In this document: piece by piece, positions 44,796 to 53,826 of the stretch
Position numbering within the stretch: the first letter of the stretch is position 1
Layout: each line of letters opens with the position of its first letter
Assembly: GCA_951813605.1 (NCBI GenBank)
Contig: OX638379.1
Location: 2,890,062-2,954,061, forward strand
Reading direction: 5' to 3'
DNA from: an uncultured Bryobacterales bacterium
GTDB taxonomy: Bacteria; Acidobacteriota; Terriglobia; Bryobacterales; UBA6623
Length of the DNA stretch: 64,000 bases
The notes under the pieces: generated by a model
What the model was told of the DNA's origin: nothing
The model's database searches: none
Seen by the model: only the letters and a program-made list of their open reading frames with translations
Position numbers and translations under genes: made by a program

Positions 44796-45610
44796 ACGCC
44801 GCGGAGTGCCAAGCCTGCCCGGCTCATGCTCAGCTGGCGCGAATGGGCGTCGACGTTGCGGGCAGCGATCATATCGTTGCCCTCGCGGGCAACCCCAACA
44901 CGGGCAAGTCGTCGGTATTCAATGCCCTCACAGGCCTGCGCCAGCACGTCGGCAACTGGAGCGGCAAGACGGTGACCCGTGCCGAGGGCGCATTCGCCTT
45001 GAGCGGCAAGCGCTACAAGCTAGTCGACCTGCCTGGCACCTACTCGCTGCTGTCGGCTTCGCAGGACGAGGAGATCAGCCGCAACTTCCTGCTGTTCGGC
45101 CAGCCGGACTGCACGGTGGTCGTCACGGACGCCACCGCCCTGGAAAGGAACCTGAACCTCGTCTTGCAAGTACTCGAGATTACGGATCGGGTCGTGGTCT
45201 GCGTCAATCTCATGGACGAGGCGGAACGCAAGGGCCTCGCCGTGGACGTGCGCAGCCTCTCCAGGGACCTGGGAGTTCCCGCGGTGCCCACAGTGGCCCG
45301 CAGCAAGCAGGGCATGGCAGAACTCGTTTCGACGGTGGCGGCCGTCATCGACGGCGAGGTCAAGACCTCGCCCTTGCGGGTCGAGCACCCCGCCGAGGTG
45401 AGCGACGCGATCAGGGGCCTCGCACCGCTCATCGAGGACCTCGTGCCTGGCTTGCCGAATGCCCGCTGGGTCGCCCTGCGCCTCCTGGACGGCGATCACC
45501 GGGTCCGCGAGGCCCTTCTGTCTGGGGAGCTAGCGGAGCTAGCCAATCGCCAGCGGCAAGCCGCGCCGGCGCAGTCAAGCCGCATCCGGGCGCTTGAGGG
45601 AGCCCAGTAG
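44792..45610 (+). CDS. feoB: FeoB ferrous iron transporter, GTPase part
   Basis: This is the N-terminal G domain of FeoB, which gates Fe(2+) import across the inner membrane. From GTG 44792, which overlaps the previous gene, it is 272 aa: G1 GNPNTGKSS (33-41), G2 region GNWSGKTV, G3 DLPGTYSL (79-86), G4 NLMD (139-142) and a G5-like VARSKQGM, then the helical regulatory domain. A cysteine pair CQACP lies at residues 6-10. The frame ends in TAG at 45608-45610, and the transporter part resumes in the same frame 6 bases later. It could be a true two-gene FeoB or one gene broken by a single amber codon. Confidence 0.85.
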   Translation: MNAAECQACPAHAQLARMGVDVAGSDHIVALAGNPNTGKSSVFNALTGLRQHVGNWSGKTVTRAEGAFALSGKRYKLVDLPGTYSLLSASQDEEISRNFLLFGQPDCTVVVTDATALERNLNLVLQVLEITDRVVVCVNLMDEAERKGLAVDVRSLSRDLGVPAVPTVARSKQGMAELVSTVAAVIDGEVKTSPLRVEHPAEVSDAIRGLAPLIEDLVPGLPNARWVALRLLDGDHRVREALLSGELAELANRQRQAAPAQSSRIRALEGAQ

Positions 45611-45616
45611 AGCACG

Positions 45617-47002
45617 ATGCCCGCGGACGCCCAAGTCATCCTGGACCGCAGCGACACGCTGCGAAGTGAGCTCGGCGGAAGTTTCCGCGACCGCATGGTC
45701 GAGGCGCTTTACCAGAATGCCCAGCGGGTCGCATCGCGCTCGGTCCGGGCAACGGGCGCGGGCAAGTGGGACTTCGACCAGCGCGTGGACCGGCTTGTCA
45801 CCTCGCGCTGGCTGGGCCTCCCTCTCATGCTGCTTCTCCTCGGAGCGGTGTTCTGGGTCACCATTCTAGGGGCCAACGTCCCTTCTCAGATGCTCGCGAG
45901 CGCGCTCTTCGCTGTGGAGGGGGCGGCGGCGGCCTGGTTCGAGAGCCTTGGAGCGCCTTGGTGGCTGACAGGCTTCGTATGGCACGGTGTGTTCCGCGGG
46001 CTTGCCTGGGTGGTCAGCGTCATGCTGCCGCCAATGGCCATCTTCTTTCCTGTTTTCACCATCCTTGAAGACCTAGGCTACTTGCCGCGGGTGGCGTTCA
46101 ATCTTGACTGGTTGTTTCGCAGGGCCGGCGCCCACGGCAAGCAGGCCTTGACCATGGCGATGGGATTCGGCTGCAACGCGGCCGGCGTGACCTCGACGCG
46201 CATCATCGACTCGCCCCGCGAGCGCCTGCTCGCAATCCTGACGAACAACTTCGTGCCCTGCAACGGGCGATTCCCGACGCTGATCATGCTGGCGGTGATC
46301 TTCGTCGCAGCGTCGTTCCCGCCCGCCGTCGCGTCGTTCGCGGCGGCCGGCGCGGTGGTGGGCGTGGTCCTGCTCGGGGTGGCGTTCACGCTAGCGGTTT
46401 CATGGGCCTTGTCGCGCACCGTGCTGTCAGGCGAGGCGTCCGCCTTCACGCTTGAGCTGCCCCCGTACCGGCGACCGAGCTTCTTGCGCATTCTCTACAC
46501 CTCGTTGATTGACCGGACGATATTCGTCCTCGGCCGAGCCATGCTCACGGCAGCGCCGGCCGGAGCGGTCATCTGGCTCCTGGCCAACATCGAGGTAGGC
46601 GGTGCCGGCCTTTCAACGCACGCGATCCGCGCCCTGGGTCCGCTCGGGGAGGCAGTCGGTCTCGACGGAGTCATCCTCCTGGCGTACGTGATCGCTATAC
46701 CGGCCAATGAAATCGTGGTGCCCACGATGCTGATGTGCTACCTCGGAGGCAGTATGATGATGGACGTAACCACCTACGAGCAGATCCGAGCCGTGCTCGT
46801 AGACCAGCACGGCTGGACTCTGCTGACCGCCGTCAACCTGATGCTTTTCTCGTTACTTCACAATCCCTGCGCAACGACGATCCTGACCATCTGGAAGGAG
46901 ACTCGCAGCCCAAGGTGGACTGCGCTCGGGGCCATCATGCCCCTCGCGATCGCATTCCTGGTTTGCCTGCTGACGGCGCAGGCCAGCCGTCTGCTCCTCT
47001 AA
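45617..47002 (+). CDS. feoB: FeoB ferrous iron transporter, membrane part
   Basis: This is the transmembrane permease portion of FeoB, 461 aa. It begins with a short soluble segment ending DQRVDRLVTSRWLGLP, the standard junction into the first helix. The two gate regions follow: MAMGFGCNAAGVTSTRII and NNFVPCNGRFPTLIML with the metal-path Cys residues, and a later ANEIVVPTMLMCYLG with LLHNPCATTILTIWKE. The fold ends in two helices. It lies in the same frame as the GTPase part, separated only by TAG AGC ACG before its ATG. Its TAA overlaps the next ATG (TAATG). Confidence 0.85.
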   Translation: MPADAQVILDRSDTLRSELGGSFRDRMVEALYQNAQRVASRSVRATGAGKWDFDQRVDRLVTSRWLGLPLMLLLLGAVFWVTILGANVPSQMLASALFAVEGAAAAWFESLGAPWWLTGFVWHGVFRGLAWVVSVMLPPMAIFFPVFTILEDLGYLPRVAFNLDWLFRRAGAHGKQALTMAMGFGCNAAGVTSTRIIDSPRERLLAILTNNFVPCNGRFPTLIMLAVIFVAASFPPAVASFAAAGAVVGVVLLGVAFTLAVSWALSRTVLSGEASAFTLELPPYRRPSFLRILYTSLIDRTIFVLGRAMLTAAPAGAVIWLLANIEVGGAGLSTHAIRALGPLGEAVGLDGVILLAYVIAIPANEIVVPTMLMCYLGGSMMMDVTTYEQIRAVLVDQHGWTLLTAVNLMLFSLLHNPCATTILTIWKETRSPRWTALGAIMPLAIAFLVCLLTAQASRLLL

Positions 47003-48255
47003 TGCAGGGAGTCGAGAGCAGAGGGCCTGCCGGGATGGCCGGGCTCGACCGCCGGGGCCAGCTTTCCCGGCTGCGCGAGATGCTGCACCAAGTGCGGGCT
47101 CGCAACAGGTTCTGGCAGCGAAGGTTGGACGGAGTCGCCGCCCCCCGCGACGCAGAGACATACCGCTGGCTGCCGCTCACCTCGAAGCAGGATCTGTCGG
47201 CCGACCTGCTTGACAACCCTCCGTTCGGATCGAACCTCACTTACCCGCTGGAGGAATACACCAAGTACCACCAAACCTCCGGCACGATGGGCAGGCCCCT
47301 GCTCGTGCTCGACACGCGTCGCAGCTGGGACTGGTGGTGCGACTGCTGGGAACCCGTGCTGAACGCCTGCGGCGTCCGCAGCGGCGACCGGGCGTTCTTC
47401 GCGTTCTCCTTCGCGCCCTTCATCGGATTCTGGTCGGCCTACGAAGCCGTCGCTCGACGGAACGTTCTGGCGGTTCCCGGGGGGGGCGCTGCCACGGCCC
47501 GCCGGATCAGGCTTCTGGGCGATACCGGCTGCACCGTGCTCTTCAGCACGCCCACCTACGCCCTGCGCATGGCCGAAACCGCCGAGGAGCAGGGCATCGA
47601 CATCGCAGGCTCCTCGATTCGCTGCGCGATTCTCGCCGGAGAGCCAGGCGGGAGCATCCCGTCGGTGCGCGAGCAAATCGCCGAGGCGTGGGGGGCCGAA
47701 GTGTACGACCACGTCGGGGCAAGCGAAGTCGGAGCCTACGGAATTCCCTGCCCCAAGGGTCGCGGGGTGTACTTCAACGAGCGCGAATTCATCGCGGAGG
47801 TGCTCGGCGTGGACAGCGACGAGCCGGTGGCCGAAGGCCAGACCGGCGAGCTCGTCGTCACGAACCTCGGTCGCTGGGCGTGCCCGGTGATTCGCTACCG
47901 CACCGGAGACTTGGTCCGCCCGAGGCGCCTGGAGCAGGGGCTGCTGCTAGAGGGTGGCATTCTGGGTCGAGTCGACCAGATGATGCTTCTCCGGGGCGTC
48001 AACTTGCACCCGTCCGCCATCGAGGCCGCGGTGCGACGCGCGGCAGGCGCGGCGGAATTCCGCATTACCGTGAATCGCAACGGGGCGATGGACGAAGTCG
48101 AGGTCGAAGTCGAGGCGGACCCAGCCGATTGCCGGGCCATCGGCGAGGACGTGCGGAGCTCCTTCGGTGTCCGCATCTCTGTCCGCGGAGTGCCGCGCTT
48201 CAGCTTGCCGCGATGGGAGGCGAAAGCCAGGCGATTCCGGGACTTGCGGGAATGA
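47002..48255 (+). CDS. Phenylacetate-CoA ligase-like AMP-binding protein
   Basis: This PaaK-type adenylating enzyme is 417 aa from ATG 47002 in TAATG. It shows the start RARNRFWQRRL, the P-loop YHQTSGTMGRPLLVLD near residue 88, the adenine-site YDHVGASEVGAYG, GELVVTNLGR..CPVIRYRTGDLVRP and the C-terminal domain GRVDQMMLLRGVNLHPSAIEAAVRR, all typical of aryl-CoA ligases. The carboxylic acid substrate is unknown. Tight coupling to feoB is odd for a CoA ligase. It could instead activate an acid for a metabolite linked to iron handling, which is speculation. Confidence 0.8.
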   Translation: MQGVESRGPAGMAGLDRRGQLSRLREMLHQVRARNRFWQRRLDGVAAPRDAETYRWLPLTSKQDLSADLLDNPPFGSNLTYPLEEYTKYHQTSGTMGRPLLVLDTRRSWDWWCDCWEPVLNACGVRSGDRAFFAFSFAPFIGFWSAYEAVARRNVLAVPGGGAATARRIRLLGDTGCTVLFSTPTYALRMAETAEEQGIDIAGSSIRCAILAGEPGGSIPSVREQIAEAWGAEVYDHVGASEVGAYGIPCPKGRGVYFNEREFIAEVLGVDSDEPVAEGQTGELVVTNLGRWACPVIRYRTGDLVRPRRLEQGLLLEGGILGRVDQMMLLRGVNLHPSAIEAAVRRAAGAAEFRITVNRNGAMDEVEVEVEADPADCRAIGEDVRSSFGVRISVRGVPRFSLPRWEAKARRFRDLRE

Positions 48256-48259
48256 GTTC

Positions 48260-49690
48260 GTGGCGAGAGGCGGCGGACTTCCAGCTCGAATCGCCCGGTC
48301 GCCGGCAGGCCCCTGGGCCAGCGCGCTGACAGCCGCGCTGGGCTGCGTCTACGCGTCGGGTCCCGATGCGGTCCAAGCCCTGCCGAACTTAGTGGTCATC
48401 GTGGCCGATGACCTCGGCTACGGCGACCTCGGAAGCTACGGCAATTCCGAGATCCGCACCCCCGCGCTCGACCGCATGGCGGACGAAGGCGTCCGGTTGA
48501 CGGAGTTTTACACGCCCGCTCCCACCTGCTCGCCCGCGCGGGCCGCCCTGCTGACGGGACGCCATCCGCTGCGTTCGGGAGTTACTCGGGTGTTCATTCC
48601 CAAGGAAGTGCAGGGCCTGCACGCTTCCGAGATCACCCTTGCGGAGCATCTGAGAGAATCCGGCTACGCAACGGCCTGCATCGGCAAGTGGCATCTCGGG
48701 GGACGCAAGCAGCACCGGCCCGAGCGTCACGGGTTCGACGAGTTCTACGGCGTGCTCTACAGCAACAACATGGTCTGGCTTCGAAGCCTGCAATGGCCGC
48801 GATTGGAGCTGTTCGACGGAGCCCGTTCGGTGGAATCGCCCGCGGATACCAGCCTGCTGACGAGGCGATACACGCATCGGGCGATCCAGTTCGTGAAGCG
48901 AAATCGGGACAAGCCGTTCTTCCTGTACCTCGCCTACACGATGCCGCACATCCCGCTGGCCGCTTCGCCGGAATTCACGGGACGCTCCCGGTACGGGCTC
49001 TACGGGGACGTGATCGAGGAGTTGGATGCCAGCGTCGGGCAGCTGCTTTCCCTGATCTCGGAAATCGGCCTGGACGGCCGCACCTACACATTCTTCCTGA
49101 GCGACAACGGCCCTTGGACCGGAGACAGTGCGCGGCGCGGCGGTTCGACCGGCAAGCTTAGGGGGTTCAAGGGCACGACTTGGGAAGGGGGACTGCGGGT
49201 CCCCTTCATCGCCCGCGCTCCGGGCCGCTTGCCGGCCGGGGAGGTCCGGGCCGGAGCGGCCACGCTGATGGACGTCTTCCCGACGATCAGCTCACTCGCG
49301 AGAGCGCAGCTTCCGGCGGGCCGCACGTACGACGGCACGGATATCCTGTCGTTTCTGCGGGGAGACAGCGCCGCGCCGCAACGGGACTTGTTCTTCAGCA
49401 GCCGGCGGAAAGTCAACGCGGTGCGTTCCGGGCCGTGGAAACTGCATCTGCGCGAGAGAGCCCTTGGCAAGAAAGGCCGTCCGCGAGAGGACCGCGCTTT
49501 CAATCCGCCGCAGCTTTACCGTCTGGACGTGGACCCGGCGGAAGAGCGCGACATCGCCGCGCAGCATGGCGCGATCGTGGAGCGCTTGGCCGAAAGCGCC
49601 GAGCGATTCCGATCACGCGTCGAACCGACGATCCGGCTGCAACCGCTCGGCCGCGCGGTGTTGCGCGGCATGCTGACGCCCGCGCCGTAA
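48260..49690 (+). CDS. Type I sulfatase
   Basis: This predicted exported arylsulfatase-family hydrolase is 476 aa from GTG 48260, five bases after the ligase stop; the frame is open from 48167. A weak N-terminal hydrophobic stretch precedes LPNLVVIVADDLGYGDLGSYG (metal-binding Asp pair). The formylglycine motif CSPARAALLTGRHP starts at Cys 90, so activity depends on modification by a formylglycine-generating enzyme or anSME elsewhere. Later signatures are GKWHLGG, SDNGPWTG and WEGGLRVPFIARAPG. The substrate is unknown. Confidence 0.88.
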   Translation: MARGGGLPARIARSPAGPWASALTAALGCVYASGPDAVQALPNLVVIVADDLGYGDLGSYGNSEIRTPALDRMADEGVRLTEFYTPAPTCSPARAALLTGRHPLRSGVTRVFIPKEVQGLHASEITLAEHLRESGYATACIGKWHLGGRKQHRPERHGFDEFYGVLYSNNMVWLRSLQWPRLELFDGARSVESPADTSLLTRRYTHRAIQFVKRNRDKPFFLYLAYTMPHIPLAASPEFTGRSRYGLYGDVIEELDASVGQLLSLISEIGLDGRTYTFFLSDNGPWTGDSARRGGSTGKLRGFKGTTWEGGLRVPFIARAPGRLPAGEVRAGAATLMDVFPTISSLARAQLPAGRTYDGTDILSFLRGDSAAPQRDLFFSSRRKVNAVRSGPWKLHLRERALGKKGRPREDRAFNPPQLYRLDVDPAEERDIAAQHGAIVERLAESAERFRSRVEPTIRLQPLGRAVLRGMLTPAP

Positions 49691-49816
49691 GCCGTTCCGA
49701 CGCTCAAGCCGGGCGATCCCCGGAAACTGAGATTGACCTCCTTCCCACGCTACCTGAACTCAGGCGGCAGAACAGTTCCAATCTTCCCCAAAGAGGCGAA
49801 GTCGAACGGAAGTTCT

Positions 49817-51259
49817 CTAGGTCCCGCTGCTGGAAGGCGTCTCCGCATGGGGGGGGGCACGTACGACAAACGTGTCCGCGATCTTGTCGTGCCAAGCCTG
49901 CCGATCGGGATCCCATAGGATCCACAGCCAGCCCAGCCCCGCGACCACGACGGAGAAGACGGTCGCGAGGCCGCGCACTAGCGCGTCAGTAAAGAGCACT
50001 GCGCCGCCATCGGTTCGAACGACACGTACCTGGCAGATGATTCCGCCGATCGTGGTGCCCTTCCACGTCCAAAGCGCAATGTGATACGCCAAGAGCAAAG
50101 CGACCACGAATCCAGTCTCTAGATCCAGCAGCGCCGAGACGATCGCGACGAGGATGATGTCGAGCACCACGGACCCCAGCCGGCTGGCGAAGCCCGCGAC
50201 TGCGTACTCGTGCTCTCTAGCCACCGCGGTCGCGCTAGCGAGCACCGTTGACGGACCACTCGGGGTATGCCACCCGGGGTTTTCCCGCCGGAGGCTATCA
50301 AAGAACGTTGTGGCAGCCGCGCCGAGCCCGACAACTCCCATAACGGTCCACGTGGCGAATCCCAGCACGGGCACCATGTAAGCGAGGCTGATGGCCGCCA
50401 GTCCGATCCCGAGCGACCGCGCAGCCTCGAGTCTGTCGCCCGGAGCCTTTTCCGGAATGACCCTGCCGCCAATCCATCGAGCAACCCCGATCCTGCCGAC
50501 AAGTCCAGCCGCGAGGATCCCGCACCACAGGAACGGGACGGCCGCAAGGCCCATTACGGAAACGATTAGAACGAACGACACGGGCCCGATCAGCAGCAGC
50601 ACCAAGAGTCCTGCGACACATGTGGTCGACGGCTTGTTCGTAAGGGCGCTCGCGCATTCGCGCACGGGCCCTTCAAAGACGAAGTTGATCCCTAGGTAGA
50701 CGAGCGCGAGAACGAGCAAGAAGCCCCATACCCAAGGCAGGTGCGGGACGATCGGTCGCCCCAAGAGAAGTCCGTCGGACAGCCACGGCTGGATCGCAGC
50801 GAACGGGCCGGCTCTCGAGATCGAGGCCAGCGAGACCAGATCCCCGCCCGGCGAGAAGTCGAGCGGGGCGTCAATCGACCCTCCGATAGCCACCACGTCT
50901 TTTCGGACTTCGGCTCCGGAGTCGATTTGAAGGGAGCCGAACAGTACGACGACGTCGCCTCCGACTTCCGCAGTATCGGAAAGCACGGCGGATCCGAAAA
51001 TCGAAACGAGGTCTTTGTCCACTGCGCCCTTGATCACGACGTCGCCCTTGAACACCACGACCTCCCTGACGCGCTCGCCTAGCTCGACGGTCAGGTTCAT
51101 TCCGAATCGCTGGATATCCCGGGGTTCGGGATCGCTCGGCGCGGAGGGCGCGTCCTGCGGCGAGGGCTCCTGCTGGGGCACTTGGGCAACGGCGCTTGCC
51201 GCCGCGAGAACCAATGCGACCGCAAGTGGAAGCAATGCAGTCTTCAATCCGTTCGTCAT
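49817..51259 (-). CDS. RDD-domain membrane protein with bactofilin-like segment
   Basis: The 480-aa protein has a signal peptide (LLPLAVALVLAAASAVA) and a Gln/Pro/Ser linker. A repeat-like beta segment follows (VVVFKGDVVIKGAVDKDLVSIFGSAVL, then AEVGGDVVVLFGSLQID and AEVRKDVVAIGGSI) of the polymer-forming/bactofilin-like type; a cluster of hydrophobic helices comes next. The C-terminal RDD domain (FASRLGSVVLDIILVAIVSALLDLE ... IWTWKGTTIGGIICQVRVV ... WILWDPDRQAWHDKIADTFVV) is clear. It is the third gene after the ECF sigma factor, overlapping the anti-sigma candidate by 4 bases, and is therefore likely a membrane sensor or target in that stress response (inference). Confidence 0.75.
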   Translation of the reverse strand: MTNGLKTALLPLAVALVLAAASAVAQVPQQEPSPQDAPSAPSDPEPRDIQRFGMNLTVELGERVREVVVFKGDVVIKGAVDKDLVSIFGSAVLSDTAEVGGDVVVLFGSLQIDSGAEVRKDVVAIGGSIDAPLDFSPGGDLVSLASISRAGPFAAIQPWLSDGLLLGRPIVPHLPWVWGFLLVLALVYLGINFVFEGPVRECASALTNKPSTTCVAGLLVLLLIGPVSFVLIVSVMGLAAVPFLWCGILAAGLVGRIGVARWIGGRVIPEKAPGDRLEAARSLGIGLAAISLAYMVPVLGFATWTVMGVVGLGAAATTFFDSLRRENPGWHTPSGPSTVLASATAVAREHEYAVAGFASRLGSVVLDIILVAIVSALLDLETGFVVALLLAYHIALWTWKGTTIGGIICQVRVVRTDGGAVLFTDALVRGLATVFSVVVAGLGWLWILWDPDRQAWHDKIADTFVVRAPPHAETPSSSGT

Positions 51260-51651
51260 TCGGGGCTCCTTTCCGAAAGCATGTGCGAGAGCGCCGCGCA
51301 GAACAGCGCGCTCGCCGCGCCCATCACGCCAACTGTCGCGGCAAAATAGACGGCGTTAGGTTCCAAGAACACCTCCCACAGGACGCGGACGGCTCCGAGC
51401 AGTGCCGCGGCTTCTCCGGAGGCCAATTGCTCGGGAGCGACCCCGGCCAACCAAGCGAGAGCGGCGAGGCCGACCACAGACGCTGCCTGGCACAGACGCG
51501 GCCACGCGACCCACGGGCGCTCGTACCATGGCTTGCGCCGTGCTCTCCGGACTTCGTCCAGAACTCGCGGGAGGAGCGTTGCGGGGGCGCGCGGCACAGG
51601 AAGGCTCGCCAGCTTCCGGCTCACGAGCGATTCGAGTTCATCAGGATTCAT
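51256..51651 (-). CDS. Putative anti-sigma factor
   Basis: The 131-aa protein lies between an ECF sigma gene, overlapping it by 11 bases, and the RDD protein. It has a cytoplasmic head (MNPDELESLVSRKLASLPVPRAPATLLPRVLDEVRRAR) and two hydrophobic helices (ASVVGLAALAWLAGVA and AVYFAATVGVMGAASALFCAAL). There is no zinc-finger HxxxCxxC motif. The membrane topology and position fit an anti-sigma factor; this is inferred from context. Confidence 0.6.
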   Translation of the reverse strand: MNPDELESLVSRKLASLPVPRAPATLLPRVLDEVRRARRKPWYERPWVAWPRLCQAASVVGLAALAWLAGVAPEQLASGEAAALLGAVRVLWEVFLEPNAVYFAATVGVMGAASALFCAALSHMLSERSPE

Positions 51652-52180
51652 CGTTCGTCACCATTAGCTGCCGCAAAGCCTTGCGGCCGCGGTGGATGTC
51701 GGTCTTGACCTTGCCCAGCGTGACCCCCAGAACTGAGGCGATGTCGCGATAGCTGCGCTGCTCGAAGTGGTACAGCACCAGCGGAACCCGCTGGTGCGCA
51801 GGCAACCGACGGAGACCTCGCTCAAGCTGGGAGTGCTCCTCCGCGCGCTCCAGGTCCGCGGCCGGCGAACCGGGAGACACGAGAGATTCCTCGTAGGTCC
51901 GATCCGCGCGACCCTCGAGAGGGCGGCGCTGGCTGAAAAGGCTCCAGCGACGTCTGAAACGGGTCAGGTGATTGAGGCAGAGGTTCGTCGCCACCTTTCT
52001 CAGCCAGCCCCCGGCCGCCGGGCTGGAGCGCAGCGCTTCGAAGCGCTCGAACGCCCTCAGGAAAACGGTCTGGGAGACATCCTGCGCCTCGCTGGGATCT
52101 CCTAGCAGCCGGACAGCTATGCCAAACACCATGTCCTGGTACCTCCGGACAAATTCCTCGAACGAGTTCGGGTCACTCAT
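51641..52180 (-). CDS. ECF RNA polymerase sigma factor (RpoE-like)
   Basis: The 178-aa sigma factor starts at ATG 52180; the longer frame to 52294 is unlike the family. Region 2 shows FEEFVRRYQDMVFGIAVRLLGDPSEAQDVSQTVFLRAFERFE, then GWLRKVATNLCLNHLTRFRRR. Region 4 is LERGLRRLPAHQRVPLVLYHFEQRSYRDIASVLGVTLGKVKTDIHRGRKALRQLM. It is followed by a membrane protein that likely serves as its anti-sigma, and by the RDD protein. Genes outside this operon in its regulon are unknown. Confidence 0.9.
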   Translation of the reverse strand: MSDPNSFEEFVRRYQDMVFGIAVRLLGDPSEAQDVSQTVFLRAFERFEALRSSPAAGGWLRKVATNLCLNHLTRFRRRWSLFSQRRPLEGRADRTYEESLVSPGSPAADLERAEEHSQLERGLRRLPAHQRVPLVLYHFEQRSYRDIASVLGVTLGKVKTDIHRGRKALRQLMVTNDES

Positions 52181-52210
52181 ACCGCTCGCGTCGAAGCGAG
52201 GTCCATGAAA

Positions 52211-52239
52211 TAAGAACACACGGGGAGAGAGAAAGTTTC
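52211..52239 (-). promoter_or_regulatory. Candidate ECF-type autoregulatory promoter
   Basis: Minus-strand GAAACTTT (52239-52232) and GTTCTTA (52217-52211), about 14-16 bases apart, look like an ECF -35/-10 pair upstream of the sigma gene. This would give autoregulation; the match is by eye only. Confidence 0.3.
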
Positions 52240-52478
52240 GCGTGGGTGCCGGCGGCCACGGTCCGTCGCTAAGGCAGCACCCTCGAGCGGGCACCCGACG
52301 CGCGGCGCGAACCGTCCGATTGGATGCTGCGCTTCGCGTGGAACGCCTTGTTCAATGTGATCGCGATGCGAGCCGATGCTCTAGCCCAGACAGGGCGGCC
52401 TGCGCCTACGGGAGAATGACCCTTCAGCCCTCTATATCGATTGGGGATTATAAGGGATGGTGCCCAAGAGCATCCTGT

Positions 52479-52679
52479 CTAGCTCTCGCGCCGGGGCCTG
52501 TCGATGTGGTGAATCTCGACCGGTTCCATGAGCCTGCGGGCGGCCTCCTCCAGCGACAGCGGAGGTAGCGTGATCGACTCCTCAAGTTCGGCCTTGGATG
52601 GCTGGTAGGTCGAGCGCACCAGTTCGACTCGGCGCGGCTCGAGTCTGGTCACTGGCTTGGGTTTCCTGGAATTCTTCAT
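52479..52679 (-). CDS. Small unknown protein downstream of the IS1595 relic
   Basis: The 66-aa protein has a very good ribosome site (AGGAGG, seven bases before ATG 52679). It reads PVTRLEPRRVELVRSTYQPSKAELEESITLPPLSLEEAARRLMEPVEIHHIDRPR, a pattern I recognise as a conserved short protein without assigned function. It has a basic start and an acidic helix. It lies 138 bases downstream of the IS1595 transposase remnant on the same strand, so it could be a passenger gene. Confidence 0.6.
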   Translation of the reverse strand: MKNSRKPKPVTRLEPRRVELVRSTYQPSKAELEESITLPPLSLEEAARRLMEPVEIHHIDRPRRES

Positions 52680-52816
52680 CGAAGATCCTCCTGGCGCTGC
52701 GTTCCTAGCGCCCGTGGCGGGCCCTCGGGGTCGATTAACTCAACGCACTGGTCCTGCTCCCGCTGCATCCAGTCCAGGCAGTCGGTCGTCGTCGAGCCTG
52801 TCCAGTTCCAAGGCGC

Positions 52817-53724
52817 TTATCCCCGGGCTCCGGAATCCAGCCCGTTGTCCCTGATCAGCTCCTCGTACTTGAGCCGCTTGCCATCCATGCCCAGCACGAC
52901 CGCGCCCATCATGTCGATGGTGTCCTGCTCGCGCAGGTTGTGCCGGCCGGCGAACTCCTGCACCTAGCGGTCCAGATGCTTCGGGCTGAGCTTGTGGAAC
53001 GTGCCGCAGTAGCCGCGCTTGAGCATGGACCAGAACGACTCGGCAACGTCTCGCAGGCACCCGCCTCGTCCGTGTACTCGGTCGCTTGCCGGTCGGCGTG
53101 ATCCTGCACGAATCCCTGCAGGGTTTGCTTGTCCGTGGCTGGCACCGCCTTGGCCGCCACTTGGTTCGTCGCGCGGTCCTTCGCACCCACCACGGCCGTC
53201 TTGCCCACCGGCCCGCGGCCCGTCAGTTGCTTGCGCACCGCGTTCGGCATGTTCCTGCGCTTCCCGCCGAGGTAGGTTTCGTCCACTTCCAGCGGACCGG
53301 CGAAGCCTGTGCCTTCCTGGCACAACGCGGCCCGGATGCGGTGACTGAGATGCCAGGCCGAGTTCGGCGCGATTTTGAGGTCACTGTGCAGCTTCATGGA
53401 CGAGACCGACTTCAGGCTGGTCATGAACAGATAGATGGCCATGGCCCACACCTGGCAGCCCAGGTTCGAGTGCTGCATGACGGTACCGCTGCGCACCGAG
53501 AAGCGCTTGCGGCAAGCGCGGCAGCGGAACGGCATCGTCTTGTGCTTGGCGCCCGACTGGACGCGGCGGGAGCCGGCCCCGCAATGCGGGCACTGCGGTC
53601 CCTGCGGCCAGCGGACGCGGATGAACCACTGCTCGGCCGCAGCGTCATGCGGGAAGATGCGCATGGCCTGGATCATGCTGATGCCCTTGGGCGTGCTCCT
53701 GCCGGGTGCTTTCTTGCTCGCCAT
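52817..53724 (-). pseudogene. IS1595-family transposase, inactivated (copy 1)
   Basis: The frame begins normally at 53724. An N-terminal zinc ribbon follows (CPHCGAGSRRVQSGAKHKTMPFRCRACRKRFSVRSGTVM), then VDETYLGGKRRN with catalytic Asp/Glu of the DDE/N domain. After GACETLP a ~70-base deletion, relative to the copy at 55778-56069, shifts the frame. The C-terminal part (SFWSMLKRGYCGTFHKLSPKHLDR, then QEFAGRHNLREQDTIDMM) is in another frame and interrupted by a TAG where relatives have Tyr. The end at TAA 52817-52819 is intact. No terminal repeats could be assigned. Confidence 0.85.
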
Positions 53725-53826
53725 CCCTACTCATCATTATACCAAATGGAGACCGTCGTGTCAATTGTAAGTATCTTTATTTCCAGGGATTTACGAGATA
53801 ATCACGTCCGCTAGACCGGATGCTTC

